Positions 1-11,839 of a DNA stretch of 64,000 nucleotides are shown here, one piece after another; the first letter of the stretch is position 1, and each line of letters starts with the position of its first letter. The translations under genes and the position numbers were made by a program. The notes beneath the pieces were generated by a model that was given only the letters and a program-made list of their open reading frames with translations, did no database searches and had not been told where the DNA came from. Source of the DNA: Linepithema humile (taxonomy: Eukaryota; Arthropoda; Insecta; Hymenoptera; Formicidae); contig NC_090128.1 in assembly GCF_040581485.1 (NCBI RefSeq), forward strand, positions 22,688,431 through 22,752,430. Reading direction: 5' to 3'.

Positions 1-325
1 TAATCTTATGAATAATAAATGTCTGTTAAATTTTATTCTAATACACAACATGATGTTATTTAACATCACTCAATTTGAAACGATATGTTAATAATTGTCG
101 TATTGCCGATTGTTAATGTCGACGAGAGGATCGAAAAAAAGTACAATATTCTAAAGGAATTCGACAGAATATGTTGTCATGTCGGTAGTGATGCAATATA
201 AATTTATCAACTAACATAAAATTATCAAATATTAAAAGCTTCCGACATAGATTAATGGCAAAACCTTATTTAACCAATTTAATACAACAAGTATTAACAT
301 TATCATATTACTATGTTCATCTTAC

Positions 326-410
326 CAGTTTCAGACTTTCGAACTTTATTTTCTGAACGACACCGTGACAATGAAAAGCAATCGGCTCATTACATACATA
401 CATATAATAC
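326..410 (-). promoter_or_regulatory. R1 promoter, unit 1: TATA box and non-coding first exon
   Basis: On the minus strand a TATA-like ATTATA (403-408) is followed about 30 bp later by an initiator-like region. A transcribed segment ending in a GTAAGA donor at 325 comes next. It would serve a further gene copy lying left of the window. The short ATG frame inside is broken by TAA, which argues that the segment is untranslated. Confidence 0.35.
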
Positions 411-735
411 TTGACTTTGATTTGTCCATTTGCGTCAAACTTATTGGCTTTGGCCACAAATATGTTTATCCTTATACTTTCATGATTTTTATAATATCAC
501 ATTATTAACTTGCTTATACTGTCTTTTTTGAGAGAAATCTCAAAGTAAAAAGTTTCTACGAATCTATTTCTTTCATTTATTAGATTCAGTTTGCGGATTT
601 TTATGTAATTAAAGATTGTAAAATATAATACACAAAAAGGTTTCCGTTCATGTGTGATTTGATTTAGCACATAACGCTGTATTTGTTATAAATGTTTTTA
701 TACTGATTGTTGAACTAGCCTATACAAAAGAAGTT

Positions 736-907
736 ACTAGCGGATCCTGGGGAGAAGGGGAGTTTGGGGTTAACCCCCCCCCCCTTTCAAGTTAAAAAAA
801 ATTAATTTTGCTGGATCCGTTTCAAGATTCTTGGTAAAAAAATGCATTAAAGCAGGTCAACCCTCCCCCCCTCCCTCCCCCTATTATCGACATCAGGATC
901 CGCTAGT
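736..907. mobile_element. Small inverted-repeat transposon with C-rich interior
   Basis: Ends are ACTAGCGGATCCTG and CAGGATCCGCTAGT. The corresponding place in unit 3 (near 10570) has no insert. Possible imperfect target duplication aagaagt/aataagt. Contains a run of about 12 C. Confidence 0.7.
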
Positions 908-1448
908 GAAATAAGTCATTACCAAAATTTATAACTTGAAGAAATATTAAAGAAATTTTAAATCAGCTCTTATAAAATATCTATTTTATATCACGATCTT
1001 TTCACATTGTAAGATTTTCTTTTAATTAGTAATAATAATTAACAGATTACGAGTTAAAATATTTAGTGGATTAAATTTAAAAATTTTAGTTTTTTTTATA
1101 AGTGGATTAGCTAAAAATTCTCGAAATTTATATTGTTTTGATAATTTATTTATGCTTTGGTTATTTTATAAAAGTTTAGTTAACAATGTTGTTCGTATAT
1201 ATGACTTCTATGACTATACATATATGACATCTATAGGAAAGTATTACATTTCGTAAAAAAGGAGAATTAATGAGACAATTAAAAATAGATAAAAATTTGT
1301 TAAATTATCCAAAGATAATTAAATTTAGTCGCGCGTGCGCGGAAAATAGATGAAAATTGCAATTAAAATACGAATAATTTGATAGAATGATATGAATTCT
1401 GGCCTTTTTGATCGACAACCTAAAATCATTAACAACTGAAATTGCTAC

Positions 1449-1613
1449 ACGGAGAAAATTTTATATAAAAAATTACTATGTACGGTAGTAGCTGCGGACC
1501 ATGAAGGAATTATAAAAAATTTTACTATATTTTTCACACGTGTTTGGGTCCGCAACTTCATGGTCCACGGTTACTGTTGTACATAATAATTTTTGCTATA
1601 TAATTTTCTCCGT
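1449..1613. mobile_element. Palindromic MITE, family A, in unit 1
   Basis: Arms beginning CACGGAGAAAATTTTATA pair along most of the element. The same insertion is at 11108-11274. Absent from unit 4. Confidence 0.7.
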
Positions 1614-2028
1614 TTACAGTTATGTATTATTTTTAGGAATCCGAAATATATAATAAAACTTTATAGAAGAATGTTATTTTTATTGAACGTATAAAATATT
1701 ATAGTTTTAATATTTATTTTACATTTATCAATTGTACAAAAGAGATTAAAATGAAGTGTATGGCTATCCTAGAACTAAATTCACGAGGTTTTCATATAAA
1801 AACGTAAGTGGATTTGAACTAAATTAAATATTTATTATACAGGTCGCTCAACACACATACAAAAATTATTAAAGTAACAAGCTACACTGTAAATATAACT
1901 GGCTATGAACTAAATGTACTGTATGAATAGTTGCAACTTTAAGGCCTAAATGGAAAAATACATCGACATATTATATGTCTATATTTTTATATAATAAAAA
2001 TATATATATAGATACTTATTATACACTT

Positions 2029-2182
2029 GTGCCGGGGTGATTATGAAAGTGGACTAAGTCAAAAATTTTGATGATTTTTTATTTTGAGATATTCCGACTT
2101 TATAGATCGATATAACACAAAATAAGTGATAAATCAACTCAAAAAAATTTTTGACTTAGTTCACTTTTATAATCACCGGCAC
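2029..2182. mobile_element. Palindromic MITE, family B, in unit 1
   Basis: Arms start GTGCCGG and contain TGATTATGAAAGTGGACT or its complement. Partner at 11688-11839. Confidence 0.65.
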
Positions 2183-3910
2183 ATATATGTATATATTTTA
2201 TTATATGTTATACATTCGTATTTTTTTATAAGTTACAAATTTATATATATAGCAATATGAAATTGCATGTATAAAAATAACTCCAATTTTTTTCATTTTA
2301 TCAATAGGCGCATTCTATAGTAAAAACACCAAATTTTTATAAATGAAACGACTTCAATAATAAATACATACAATTAAAATAATTTTTAACTTCTAATTTA
2401 ATAAATCTATTTTTTAGTAAAATAAAATGCAAGATTTATTTAGAAATATTTGAGTTTATTTACATAATAAAAATATTTATTACTAGTCTTTTTTTATTTA
2501 TGTATCTGTTACTTACAACATTAACAGTAATATGTATATACATTAATCTTGTTTGAATCTAATTATAAGATTTTTTAAATTGTTTCAAATTTTTATATAA
2601 AAATTATGGATGTATTGACATTTTTATATAAAACACGACAATAAAAACTGAAAAGTTATAAAAAGTAAAAAGTCAAAATATGTGCTTCTTTTGAGAATAG
2701 CCTTCAACATTGTTTTTATAAAAATTAATTTTTAAATCAGTTGCAAACTGATTAAAAATGAACTTAGGTGTGAGAAAGCTGTTTAACATTTTTTATACAA
2801 TATTACTAAAACATTTTCCTCTACAGTTAGTATTTTCAAATGCTAGGTACTATATTCTAAAAACTTTAGCAATAAAAAAATAATGCCAAATTCAATATTT
2901 TGTCATGTTATAAGCAAGCTTAACTATATTAGTCAGTCATATTGTAATGTATACGATAATAGTCTGAAGTAATAAAATAATTAAATTAATATTAATTAGT
3001 TTTAAAATAACAATTAAAATTTCAATATGTTAATAAAAAGATACTAATTTTGACACTATATTTTTTGAAATTTACAAAAATTTTATTGACATTTAACTTT
3101 TGTAGATTAGTTAATGAGTAGCTAATGTGTCATGTTAATGTAATATATAGTAATCTAGTATATCTAAAACTAATAATAGAGGGATAAAAAAATTTTTTCC
3201 CTGATGTTGTATTGACGATGTTGAATAATTCATGTCAGATTCATGCAATTTTTTTTATCTGTATTACGTCACAAGTTTGTCAAATGTATTGTTTAACACA
3301 TAACTTAGGATGTAATATATTGCAACAATTGCACTGTCTAGATTGAGTTATGTTCTCAGTCAAATTAAATATAGCTTTTGTTCATTTTACAAGTGTCACA
3401 AATAAATAAAATTACGCATTTTGAAGTAACGTTAAGAAAAGTCAGAGAATTATCCATGTATAATTACATCTTCGTCATTCTCTTTTTACTCCTGTAAAAA
3501 GAAAATTAACCGTAATTTTCGAAAACAATATCTTTTTGTTTAAAAGTTTAGATGATGTCTTGATGAAATAATAAATTCGTTATGCGCATATGTATCGCAC
3601 ATATGTCGTAAAATACTGTGCTTATTTACTCAATGATGAATTTGTTTAATAAAATATACGATAAGTCAATAATTATTAGCATCTTCAATATCTTGGACAC
3701 TATAAAAGTTAGAAAATAATTTCTTTAAGAAATGTAGTATAGACCACTTAAACTTATTTAACATTTAACGCAATCAATTTTTAAGTCCGTTATTCTAAGA
3801 TTCGAGTTTAACTTTTTTTTTCTTAAAGTACATGCACTGTGAGGAATGTTCTGTTTGATTCAGCTAACCGTCTGTTCGATTTTTGACGAAACAGACTGAT
3901 TAAATTTACC

Positions 3911-4053
3911 AGAATACCTATTAATACAACAAGATTCTGATAGATTCAACCAGAATCTAGTTTGATTATCTCGTAATCAAACAGGTTGTTGAATCTAACA
4001 GATTCTGTGTATTTGCATCTCACAGAATTTTGTTGGATCAATAGGAATTCTGT
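3911..4053. mobile_element. Foldback element with nested inverted repeats
   Basis: Outer arms (CAGAAT...AGATTCTG) pair with 4022-4053, and a second inner pair flanks a short centre. Not found in unit 3. Confidence 0.5.
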
Positions 4054-4469
4054 ATGTATGCTTGATATTTCTAATTTCATAGCGATTTTTCAAACGAATG
4101 TAATGATGTATTTGTATCTTGTTGGGTACACTAATTGCTAACTCCCAGTGAACTTTGTTGGTATTTTATATTAATTATTAATATTAATTTTAGTATCATT
4201 TTTTCTCATAAACTAATTCAATTTTCTTGTGTGTAACTGCAAACTTTTTGTATGTATAGGAGATGTATTTTTACAGATTGATTTTAATGGACAACATAAG
4301 TGTGATTTCAAATAAATCTGAATTTTATGAAAATTGTCGTTGCTTTATGTTGGCTTTTAATTTGAAATATGTTTGTTTTAATTATTTTTGAGTAACCTTA
4401 AAAGATTTTGTATTATAAATTTTTATGTTTGGTTTTGTGGCTAACAAAGTACATATAAATAATAGCAAT

Positions 4470-5400
4470 TTATTGGAAAAAAAATAAAAATGACTGTTCG
4501 GGATTGCGCTAGAATCCGTAACAATTAATCGTCATTAATGGTTCTACGCGAAATATCGTACTGATGCTTACTCGCCATCAATTGTGTGCTACGCATTGGG
4601 ACGCAACGGAGCTAAAAAAACATTTGAAACTAGCTTTTCTTTTAATCTATAAATAATTTGAGTGGTTTTTTTAACATGAAAATATATTTCAGAAACTAAG
4701 AATTATAAATTTCGTTGTTACCGTGTCGCGATCAAACTTATTTTATGCAGGAGCAGATGACTTTTTTATTTGTCCGTACTTTTGATGAACACTTGAAATT
4801 TTGACGTTTGCGACGAACGTTTTAAGCCGTTTTGTAGATGCTGTTGTTAAATACTGACTACTGTTTCTATAATATTCTTTTATGTTATAAAGACTATGGA
4901 AATTACTTATAATAATGATGCGCACAAAATAGCTTTAATTAAAGGTTAATTCGATGCTCTCTTTTAGAGCGATGCGTTTTACGCATGGCACACAGTTAAC
5001 GCCGAATGAGCGGTAACGTAATATTTTGCGTGGAACTACAAACGATAAAATGTGATTAATTGTCTCAAATTTTCAATGCCATTCCAAACATGATTTTTAA
5101 ATCTCGGAAATAACTCTATTGAACAATAGAATGGATTGCATTATATAAGAGTCTATTTATTATAATACAATAATTTGAAAAATATTGAGAATATTAAGTT
5201 ATTAGATTACCCTATGTATTTTTTATGTATCACGTATTTGACTGGATATTTTACTTACATCGCTTTCTTCAGATATGACGTCGCGAGGCAGTCCGTTTCC
5301 GTGCTGTCTGTTTACTTGCTTTTGACGTCTGAGGAAAAAAGCTCTACGTTTATAATTATTACAAATTATTATAATTATTATGATTCTAATAGATTTTAAT
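4470..5400. repeat. Duplicated gene 3' region, unit 1 (partner at 13080-14060)
   Basis: The two segments align throughout and contain exons 3-5 of the array gene on the minus strand. Exon positions are better conserved than the flanks. Between 3075 and 4470 unit 1 has about 1.1 kb that unit 3 mostly lacks; I see no gene there. Confidence 0.7.
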
Positions 5401-6548
5401 GAATTTTAACAAATCATTTATGTTCATTTAGATATGTGCATAATCTGTTAAATTAAGGATACTGTGATGTGGCAATGGTTTAAATAATTAGCACAGAAGA
5501 AGACTATCTGTTATCTTTGTTATCGAGAGAAAAAGCCAGTAGGTATTTGCAACCTGTTATTAAATCGTGCACTTTGGAAAGATTAATATAGTTTTGTATA
5601 AGTGTAACCCCGAGATAATTTCTATAAATTTGACTAAAATAACCATGTCATATTTTTATATGTAAAATTGTTTGTTTTTATAATAATTATTAACATTATT
5701 CAGTATTTTTAATGTAATAAAATTAATTAACAGCAAAGTTACACAAAAGAAAGTTAATATTATTTTGCCAAAATTTATTTTTTTTTTTTTAATGAAATTT
5801 TAAATTATTTGTTACTTGTTTATATAATTGCTATAAAAGTAAATGATACTTGTAAAATTATTTGTACATATATTAAGAAAAAGTGAACTTACCCATACCA
5901 AACTTTTTTTATAAAATCAAGAAACTTCAAGAAAATGTCTACGGTAAATAGCGCACGCTGGCCATGGATTAGTATTTTTGATAATATTCTTTCGATTTTT
6001 GTAGTACTTTCTGTATTGTCAGACATATCTGGCATTATAATTTCTGAGAAAGTAAATTTAATTAATAATCAATTATATTTATACTAATAGACGAAGTACA
6101 CCAATAACACAAATTTCTTCTGAATTAATATTGGAAGTGATAAAATTTTACTATTAGAGAAAACCTTCTTTGCTTGATAAAAGGAATCACGTTCTTGCTT
6201 TAATGAAATGAGTTGCTAAATTGTTAAAATGTATCTTTATTAAGGTTTTCTTCAATTCAGTCTATTAATGTTTAAAGTCAGTATTAGTGAATCATTTAGA
6301 AAGAAATATAAATAATTAACAAATTGATGTTATGAATGAAAACGCAGAAAATTTTGTAGTACCTTCCAACCTAAGTTGAACAAAGCAGATATTTTGTTTT
6401 ACATTCAAAATATGACATAAGACAAATAATTAACGGATATTTTGTTCATGGCTAATGTAAACACACATACTACACACACAATTATGTTATTACCACAAAT
6501 TAGAAGCGTGAAGCCCATAGTCCAATATATGCGTAGTATATGATTCAT
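4743..6548 (-). CDS. Array gene copy 1: small signal-peptide/membrane protein, five exons, ~172 aa
   Basis: Unrecognised gene assembled from splice sites and comparison with copies 2 and 3. Exons: 6494-6548 (MNHILRIYWTMGFTLLIC, signal peptide), 5893-6043, 5259-5328, 4983-5035, 4743-4932 (stop). All phases agree (519 bp). Exon 2 (EIIMPDMSDNTESTT...VWYG) is unlike exon 2 of the other copies except at its ends. It has a hydrophobic stretch (ALFTVDIFLKFLDFI) that may be a membrane segment. Exon 3 encodes RQKQVNRQHGNGLPR..., clearly homologous to copy 3. Exons 4 and 5 are less certain: their splice sites are weaker, although exon 5 (EYYRNSSQYLTT, KRLKTFVANVKIS) is conserved in frame in copy 3. The presumed promoter is in the R1 repeat at 7475-7562. 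Function unknown. Confidence 0.5.
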
Positions 6549-6854
6549 CGTAAGATTTTATACAATCTTTTTCTCTTTAAAAATAAAAAAATTAAGGTTA
6601 ATTTTTCTTAATTCTTATTTATTTATTCTTAAAGTTATCATTATTGCAATGTTTTCTTGGTTATTTGAAATCAACGATAAAGAAGTTTTAAATTTATGCA
6701 AAGTAATAAAAGAGATTAATTTTTGTTTCTTCATGGATAAGAAATCAATATAGCGCCGACTTGCGCGCAAAAGAAAAAATAAAATATTTATAATATATTT
6801 ATTAGTTGACACAAAAAATCGTATGACCGCTAACAGACGTTAAATGTTTCTATA

Positions 6855-6963
6855 GGTCTGTTCTTTATAGCTGAACTGGTTGCACTAGTTCAGAGTTTAT
6901 ATTTTTTCCTCCATGTTGGAAGCAGAAAGTTAGTGCAGTTAGTTCAGCTATAAAGAACAGGCC
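6855..6963. mobile_element. Short inverted-repeat element
   Basis: GGTCTGTTCTTTATAGCTGA at one end pairs with its complement at the other. The equivalent site in unit 2 (near 9208) is empty. Confidence 0.6.
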
Positions 6964-7140
6964 TCATTAGTAATCTGTATTAGTAACACCTTTCACATTA
7001 AATTTTACACATTAAATTAAATTATTTAATAACAGGATAAATGTGAAATCGTTTTATACACATTTGTCACACATATAATCCATAATTAATATTGCGAACA
7101 AAATTAAACATTATATTTATCCTTTTAGCACAGGATAGTT

Positions 7141-8104
7141 GGTTCCGAATCTTATGAATAATAAATGTTTGTCAAATCTTATTCTGATGCACAAAATGAT
7201 ATATTATTTAACAATACTTAATTTGAAACGATATGTAATAGTTGTCGTACAAATGATTGTTAATGACAACGAGAGGATCTAAAGAAAGGTATAAAATTCT
7301 AAAGAAATTCGACAGAATATGTTGTCATGTCAGCAGTGATTGCAATATAAGTTTATCAATTGACATAAAATATTCAAATATTGAAAACTCTCGACATAAA
7401 TTAATAGCAAAGTCTTACTTAATCAATTTAATATAACAAGTATTAACATTATAATATTACTATGTTCATCTTACCAGTTTCAAACTTTTGAACGTCTGTG
7501 TTTTCTGAACGATACTGTGACAATGAGAAGCAATCGGCTCATTAGATACATACATATAATACTTGACTTCGATTTGTCGATTTGCGTCAAACTTATTGGC
7601 TTCGGTCACATATATGTTTATCCTTATAGTTTCATGATTTTCATAATATCACATTATTAACTCGCTTGTACTGTTTTTTTGGAGAGAAATCTCAAAGTAA
7701 AAAGTTTCTATGAATTCCTATCTATTCCTTTTAATTATCAGATTCAGTTTGCAGATTTTTATGTGATTAAAAATTGTAAAATATAATACACAAAAAGGTT
7801 TCCGTTCATGTGTAATAAGATGTAACACATAACGCTGTGTTTGTTATAAACGTTTTCCTACTGATTGTTGACCTGGCCTATACAAAAGAAGACATTACCA
7901 AAATTTTTAAATAAAAAAAATTTTAAAGAAATTAAAAATAAGCTCTTATAAAATATCTATTTTATATCACGAACTTGTCGCATTGTAAGATTTTTTTCTT
8001 TTTAGTAATAATAATTAGGGGATAAAAAATTTTAATATTTAGTGGATTAAATTCAAAAATTGTAGTTTTTTCTTATAGTAGGATTAGCTAAAAGTTTTCG
8101 AACA
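7141..8104. repeat. R1 tandem repeat, unit 2 (truncated)
   Basis: Homologous to the first ~1.1 kb of unit 1, more diverged than unit 3. It breaks off at 8104, after which a 45-bp island (8105-8150) matches sequence near 13370. Confidence 0.8.
7475..7562 (-). promoter_or_regulatory. R1 promoter, unit 2 (for gene copy 1)
   Basis: Same layout as in unit 1: minus-strand ATTATA at 7555-7560, a possible initiator TCATTG near 7521-7526, and the donor CTG|GTAAGA at 7475. The next exon downstream is the signal-peptide exon of copy 1. The small ATG frame is closed by TGA in this copy, again fitting a 5'UTR. Confidence 0.4.
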
Positions 8105-8228
8105 TTATTCAGCGATCAAGCTTATTTCGTATGGAAACAGTTTTTTTTTTGTACGTAATTTTTTTTTTTTTTTTTTTATTTGTACGTTTAAGCAAATCTC
8201 CCTGTATATTAAGAAAAAGTGAACTTAC

Positions 8229-8909
8229 ACCAAGCTACAGCAATACCCACAAATGATGTTATAACAAAGGCAAATATTATATACATTCCTTCTTTTGTGT
8301 CGATTTCTTCATATGTGTTTATTGAGTTTGATGTAGTTTTTTGAGTATGGCTTGAGTCTATATTTTTATCGTATGTTTCATTTTCTATGTGGATTGATTT
8401 TTTTCGCATTAGAATACCTGAAAAAATAAATTGAATGAATAATAATAATCAGTTTTATTTATTACTAAAACTTAATTTGTTAATAACACAAATATCTTTT
8501 GAATTAAATTGGAAATAAAAAAATTTTAGGAAGAATTTTTTTTACTTGATCGAAAAAATCACATTATTATTTTAACAAAGTGAGCTGCTAAATTATTAGA
8601 ATGTATTTTTATTAAGTTTCTTCCCAATTAAGTCCATTAATGTTTAAAGTCAGTATTAGTGAATTATTTTTAAAAAAATATAAATAATTAACATATGTTT
8701 TGAATATAAACACGGAAAATAATTCAACAAAAATGTCGAAATTATATTTTACACTTAAAATATGTGACATGAAGAAAATAGTTAACGTATAATTTGCTTA
8801 TGTATATGATGTAAACACACAATGTGTGATGTACATCATATACGATCATGTCATTACCAGCAATTAAAAGCAAAAAGACAGTCCATATTATTTGCTTTAT
8901 ACCAGGCAT
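8229..8909 (-). pseudogene. Array gene copy 2: 3'-truncated (exons 1-2 only)
   Basis: Exon 1 (8858-8909) encodes the signal peptide MPGIKQIIWTVFLLLIA. Exon 2 (8229-8417) encodes about 40 ectodomain residues including an N-glycosylation sequon (NET) and a transmembrane helix (MYIIFAFVITSFVGIAVAW). Exons 3-5 are missing. The DNA jumps from the remnant of a small transposon end (8180-8205) straight to a 45-bp island matching copy 3 near 13370-13410, and then to the R1 repeat. The exon 2 donor also lies 4 bp earlier than in copy 3, which changes the phase. If the transcript is not spliced, it reads on for six residues (CKFTFS) to a stop, so a short membrane protein of about 80 residues is still possible. 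Most likely a pseudogene. Confidence 0.55.
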
Positions 8910-9316
8910 TGTGAGATCCTATATGGTCCTTTCCTGCTAAAAAATAGAAAAATAATTTACAATTTAAAAAATTTTTTTAATTTATACTAAGGTTTATCAT
9001 TATTGCAATTATGTCTTTTAATGTTTCTTCATTCTTTGAAATCAATAATGTAGATATGTTAAATTTATGTAAAATAATGAAAAACATTAATTTTTGTTTC
9101 GGCGCAAGTAAGAAATTTAGCGCCAAATTGCTTGCAAAAGGAAAAATAAAAAATTTATAATATATATATTAATTGAGAAAACAAAATCGCGTGGCCACTA
9201 ACAGACATTAATGGTTTCCATTAGTAATCTGTATTAATAACACTTTTCACGTTAAATTTTACACATTAAATTTAATTATTTATTAACTGGATAAATGTGA
9301 AATAGTTTTATATATA

Positions 9317-9748
9317 CAGGGTGTTTTATAATGTCCGTGCCAACGCTCGTGTAAGGATAGAGTGCGGTAAACTAAATAGAAAAATCCTTTACCGTTTTGC
9401 AATTTTCGCAATAGTAATTGAGATATTAATTAAAAGGGATTGACGAATAATCGCGCGTTGATCGCGGCTAGATCGTAGCCTGTACGCTCTAGGCGTGACA
9501 GCAATGAGAATCGCATGGCAACGAAAAATAACAATGCATATCACTTCTGCTCTCGCTACGTGTTTGTCACGTTTAGAGTGTACAGCCCACGATCTAGCTA
9601 CGCGCAACGCGCGATTATTTGTCAATCCCTTTTAATTAATATCTCAATTACTATTGCAAAAATTGCAAAACGGTAAAGGATTTTTCTATTCAGTTTACCG
9701 CACTCTATTCGCACACGAGAGTTGGCACGGACATTATGAAACACCCTG
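9317..9748. mobile_element. MITE with long TIRs, CAGGGTGT family, copy 1
   Basis: Arms of roughly 170 bp start CAGGGTGTTTTATAATGTCC and end GGACATTATGAAACACCCTG, flanked by TA on both sides. The unit 4 counterpart near 16440 lacks it. TA target duplication suggests Tc1/mariner-type mobilisation. Minus-strand ORFs inside come from the arms and are not genes. Confidence 0.75.
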
Positions 9749-10162
9749 TATACGTTACACATATGATTCATAATTAATATTGTACACAAAATAAAACAAT
9801 AAGTTTTATTTTCTAGCAAAAGATAACTGCTTTCAGTACTAATTTTACGAAAAATAAATGTCCGTTAAATTTTTTTTAATACACAACATGATGTTATTTA
9901 ACATTACTAAATTTGAAATAATATGTAATAATTGTCCTATTGTCGATTGTTAATGTCGACGAGAGGATCGAATAAAAGTATAATATTCTAAAGAAATATG
10001 ACAGAATATGTTGTCATGTCGGTAGTGATGCAATATAAATTTATCGATTAACATAAAATATTTAAATATTGAAAACTCTCGAAATAAATTAATAGCAAAA
10101 CCTTATTTAACCAATTTTATATAACAAGTATTAGCATTATAATATCACTATGTTCATCTTAC

Positions 10163-10250
10163 CAGTTCCAAACTTTCGAACGTCTGTGTTTTCTGAACGA
10201 CACCGTCACAATGAGAAGCAATCGGCTCATTACATACATACATATAATAC
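10163..10250 (-). promoter_or_regulatory. R1 promoter, unit 3 (for gene copy 2)
   Basis: Minus-strand ATTATA at 10243-10248, then a conserved ~80-bp block ending at a GTAAGA donor at 10163. In this unit the short frame MSRLLLIVTVSFRKHRR is open into the donor, so a coding role for the first exon cannot be wholly excluded. Confidence 0.4.
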
Positions 10251-11107
10251 TTGACTTTGATTTGTCGATTTGCGTCAAACTTATTGGCTTCGGTCACATA
10301 TATGTTTATCCTTATAGTTTCATGATTTTCATAATATCACATTATTAACTCGCTTGAACTGTTTTTTTGAGAGAAATCTCAAAGTAAAAAGTTTTTACGA
10401 ATCTATTTCTTTCATTTGTTAGATTCAGTTTGCGAATTTTTATGTAATTAAAGATTGTAAAATATAATACACAAAAAGGTTTCCGTTTATGTGTGATTGG
10501 ATTTAGCACATAACACTGTATTTGTTATAAATGTTTTTATACTGATTGTTGAACTGGCCTATACAAAAGAAGTCATTACCAAAATTTATAATTTAAAGAA
10601 ATATTAAAGAAATTTTAAATCAGCTCTTATAAAATATCTATTTTATATCACGAATTTTTCACATTGTAAGATTTTCTTTTAATTAGTAATAATAATTAAC
10701 GGATTACAAGTTAAAATATTTAGTGGATTAAATTTAAAAATTTTAGTTTTTTGTTATAAATGGATTGGCTAAATTCTCGAAATTTATATTGTTTTAATAA
10801 TTTATTTATGCTTTGGCTATTTTATAAAAATTTAGTTAACAATGTTGTTTGTATATATGACTTCTATGACTATACATATGTATATGACATCTGTAGGAAA
10901 GTATTACATTTCGTGAAAGAAGAGAATTAATAAGACAATTAAAAATAGATAAAAATTTGTTAAATTATCCGAAGATAATGAAATTTAGTCCCGCGTGCGC
11001 GAAAAATAGATGAAAATTGCAATTAAAATACGAATAATTTGATAGAATGATATAAATTCTGGCTTTTTTGATCGGCAACCTAAAATTATTAGCAACTGAA
11101 ATTGCTC

Positions 11108-11274
11108 CACGGAGAAAATTTTATATAAAAAATTACTATGTACGGTAGTAGCTGCGGACCATGAAGGAATTATAAAAAATTTTACTATGTTTTTCACACG
11201 TGTTTGGGTCCGCAGCTTCATGGTCCACGGTTACTGCCGTACATAATAATTTTTGCTATATAATTTTCTCCGTG
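11108..11274. mobile_element. Palindromic MITE, family A, in unit 3
   Basis: Duplicate of the 1449 element, at the equivalent position in R1, so it was copied with the unit rather than inserted afresh. Confidence 0.7.
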
Positions 11275-11687
11275 TACAGTAATGTATTATTTTTAGGAAT
11301 CCGAAATATATAATAAAACTTTATAGAAGAATGTTATTTTTATTGAACGTATAAAATATTATAGTTTTAATATTTATTTTACATTTATCAATTTAATTGT
11401 ACAAAAGAGATTAAAATGAAGTGTATCGCTATCCTAGAACTAAATTCACGAGGTTTTCATATAAATTTGTAAGTGGATTTGAACTAAATTAAATACTTAT
11501 TATACAGGTCGCTCAACACACATACAAAAATTATTAAAGTAACAAGCTACACTGTATATATAACTGGCTATGAACTAAATGTACTGCATGAATAGTTGCA
11601 ACTTTAAGACCTAAAAATACATCGACATATTATATGTCTATATTTTTATATAATAAATATATATATATAGATACTTATTATACACAT

Positions 11688-11839
11688 GTGCCGGTGATTA
11701 TGAAAGTGGACTAAGTCAAAAATTTTGATGATTTTTTATTTTGAAATATTTCGACTTTATAGATCGGTATAACACAAAATAAGTGATAAATCAATTTAAA
11801 AAAATTTTTGACTTAGTTCACTTTCATAATCACCGGCAC
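11688..11839. mobile_element. Palindromic MITE, family B, in unit 3
   Basis: Same insertion as at 2029, with cleaner ends (GTGCCGGTGATT / AATCACCGGCAC). Confidence 0.65.

Larger units (their letters stand above)
1..3075. repeat. R1 tandem repeat, unit 1 (about 3 kb)
   Basis: Matches 9838-12737 almost base for base over its whole length, apart from one extra transposon (736-907). It contains no long ORF, only the promoter block and two inverted-repeat elements. The left edge is the window edge, so the unit may extend further. Confidence 0.85.

Noticed and set aside
5175..5399. Plus-strand ORF looking like a membrane protein, with a partner at 13820-14059
   Set aside because: It overlaps exon 3 of the array gene in antisense. 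The similarity between the two is explained by the duplication, and the frames end differently.
9389..9819. Minus-strand ORFs at 9389-9625 and 9622-9819
   Set aside because: They lie within the arms and flank of a MITE.
10163..10230. Peptide MSRLLLIVTVSFRKHRR as a real signal peptide
   Set aside because: The ATG frame is closed by TAA in unit 1 and TGA in unit 2, and a separate signal-peptide exon follows in each gene. Treated as 5'UTR.
10985..11221. Minus-strand ORF of 78 codons in R1 unit 3
   Set aside because: Covers a palindromic MITE and is not open in unit 1.
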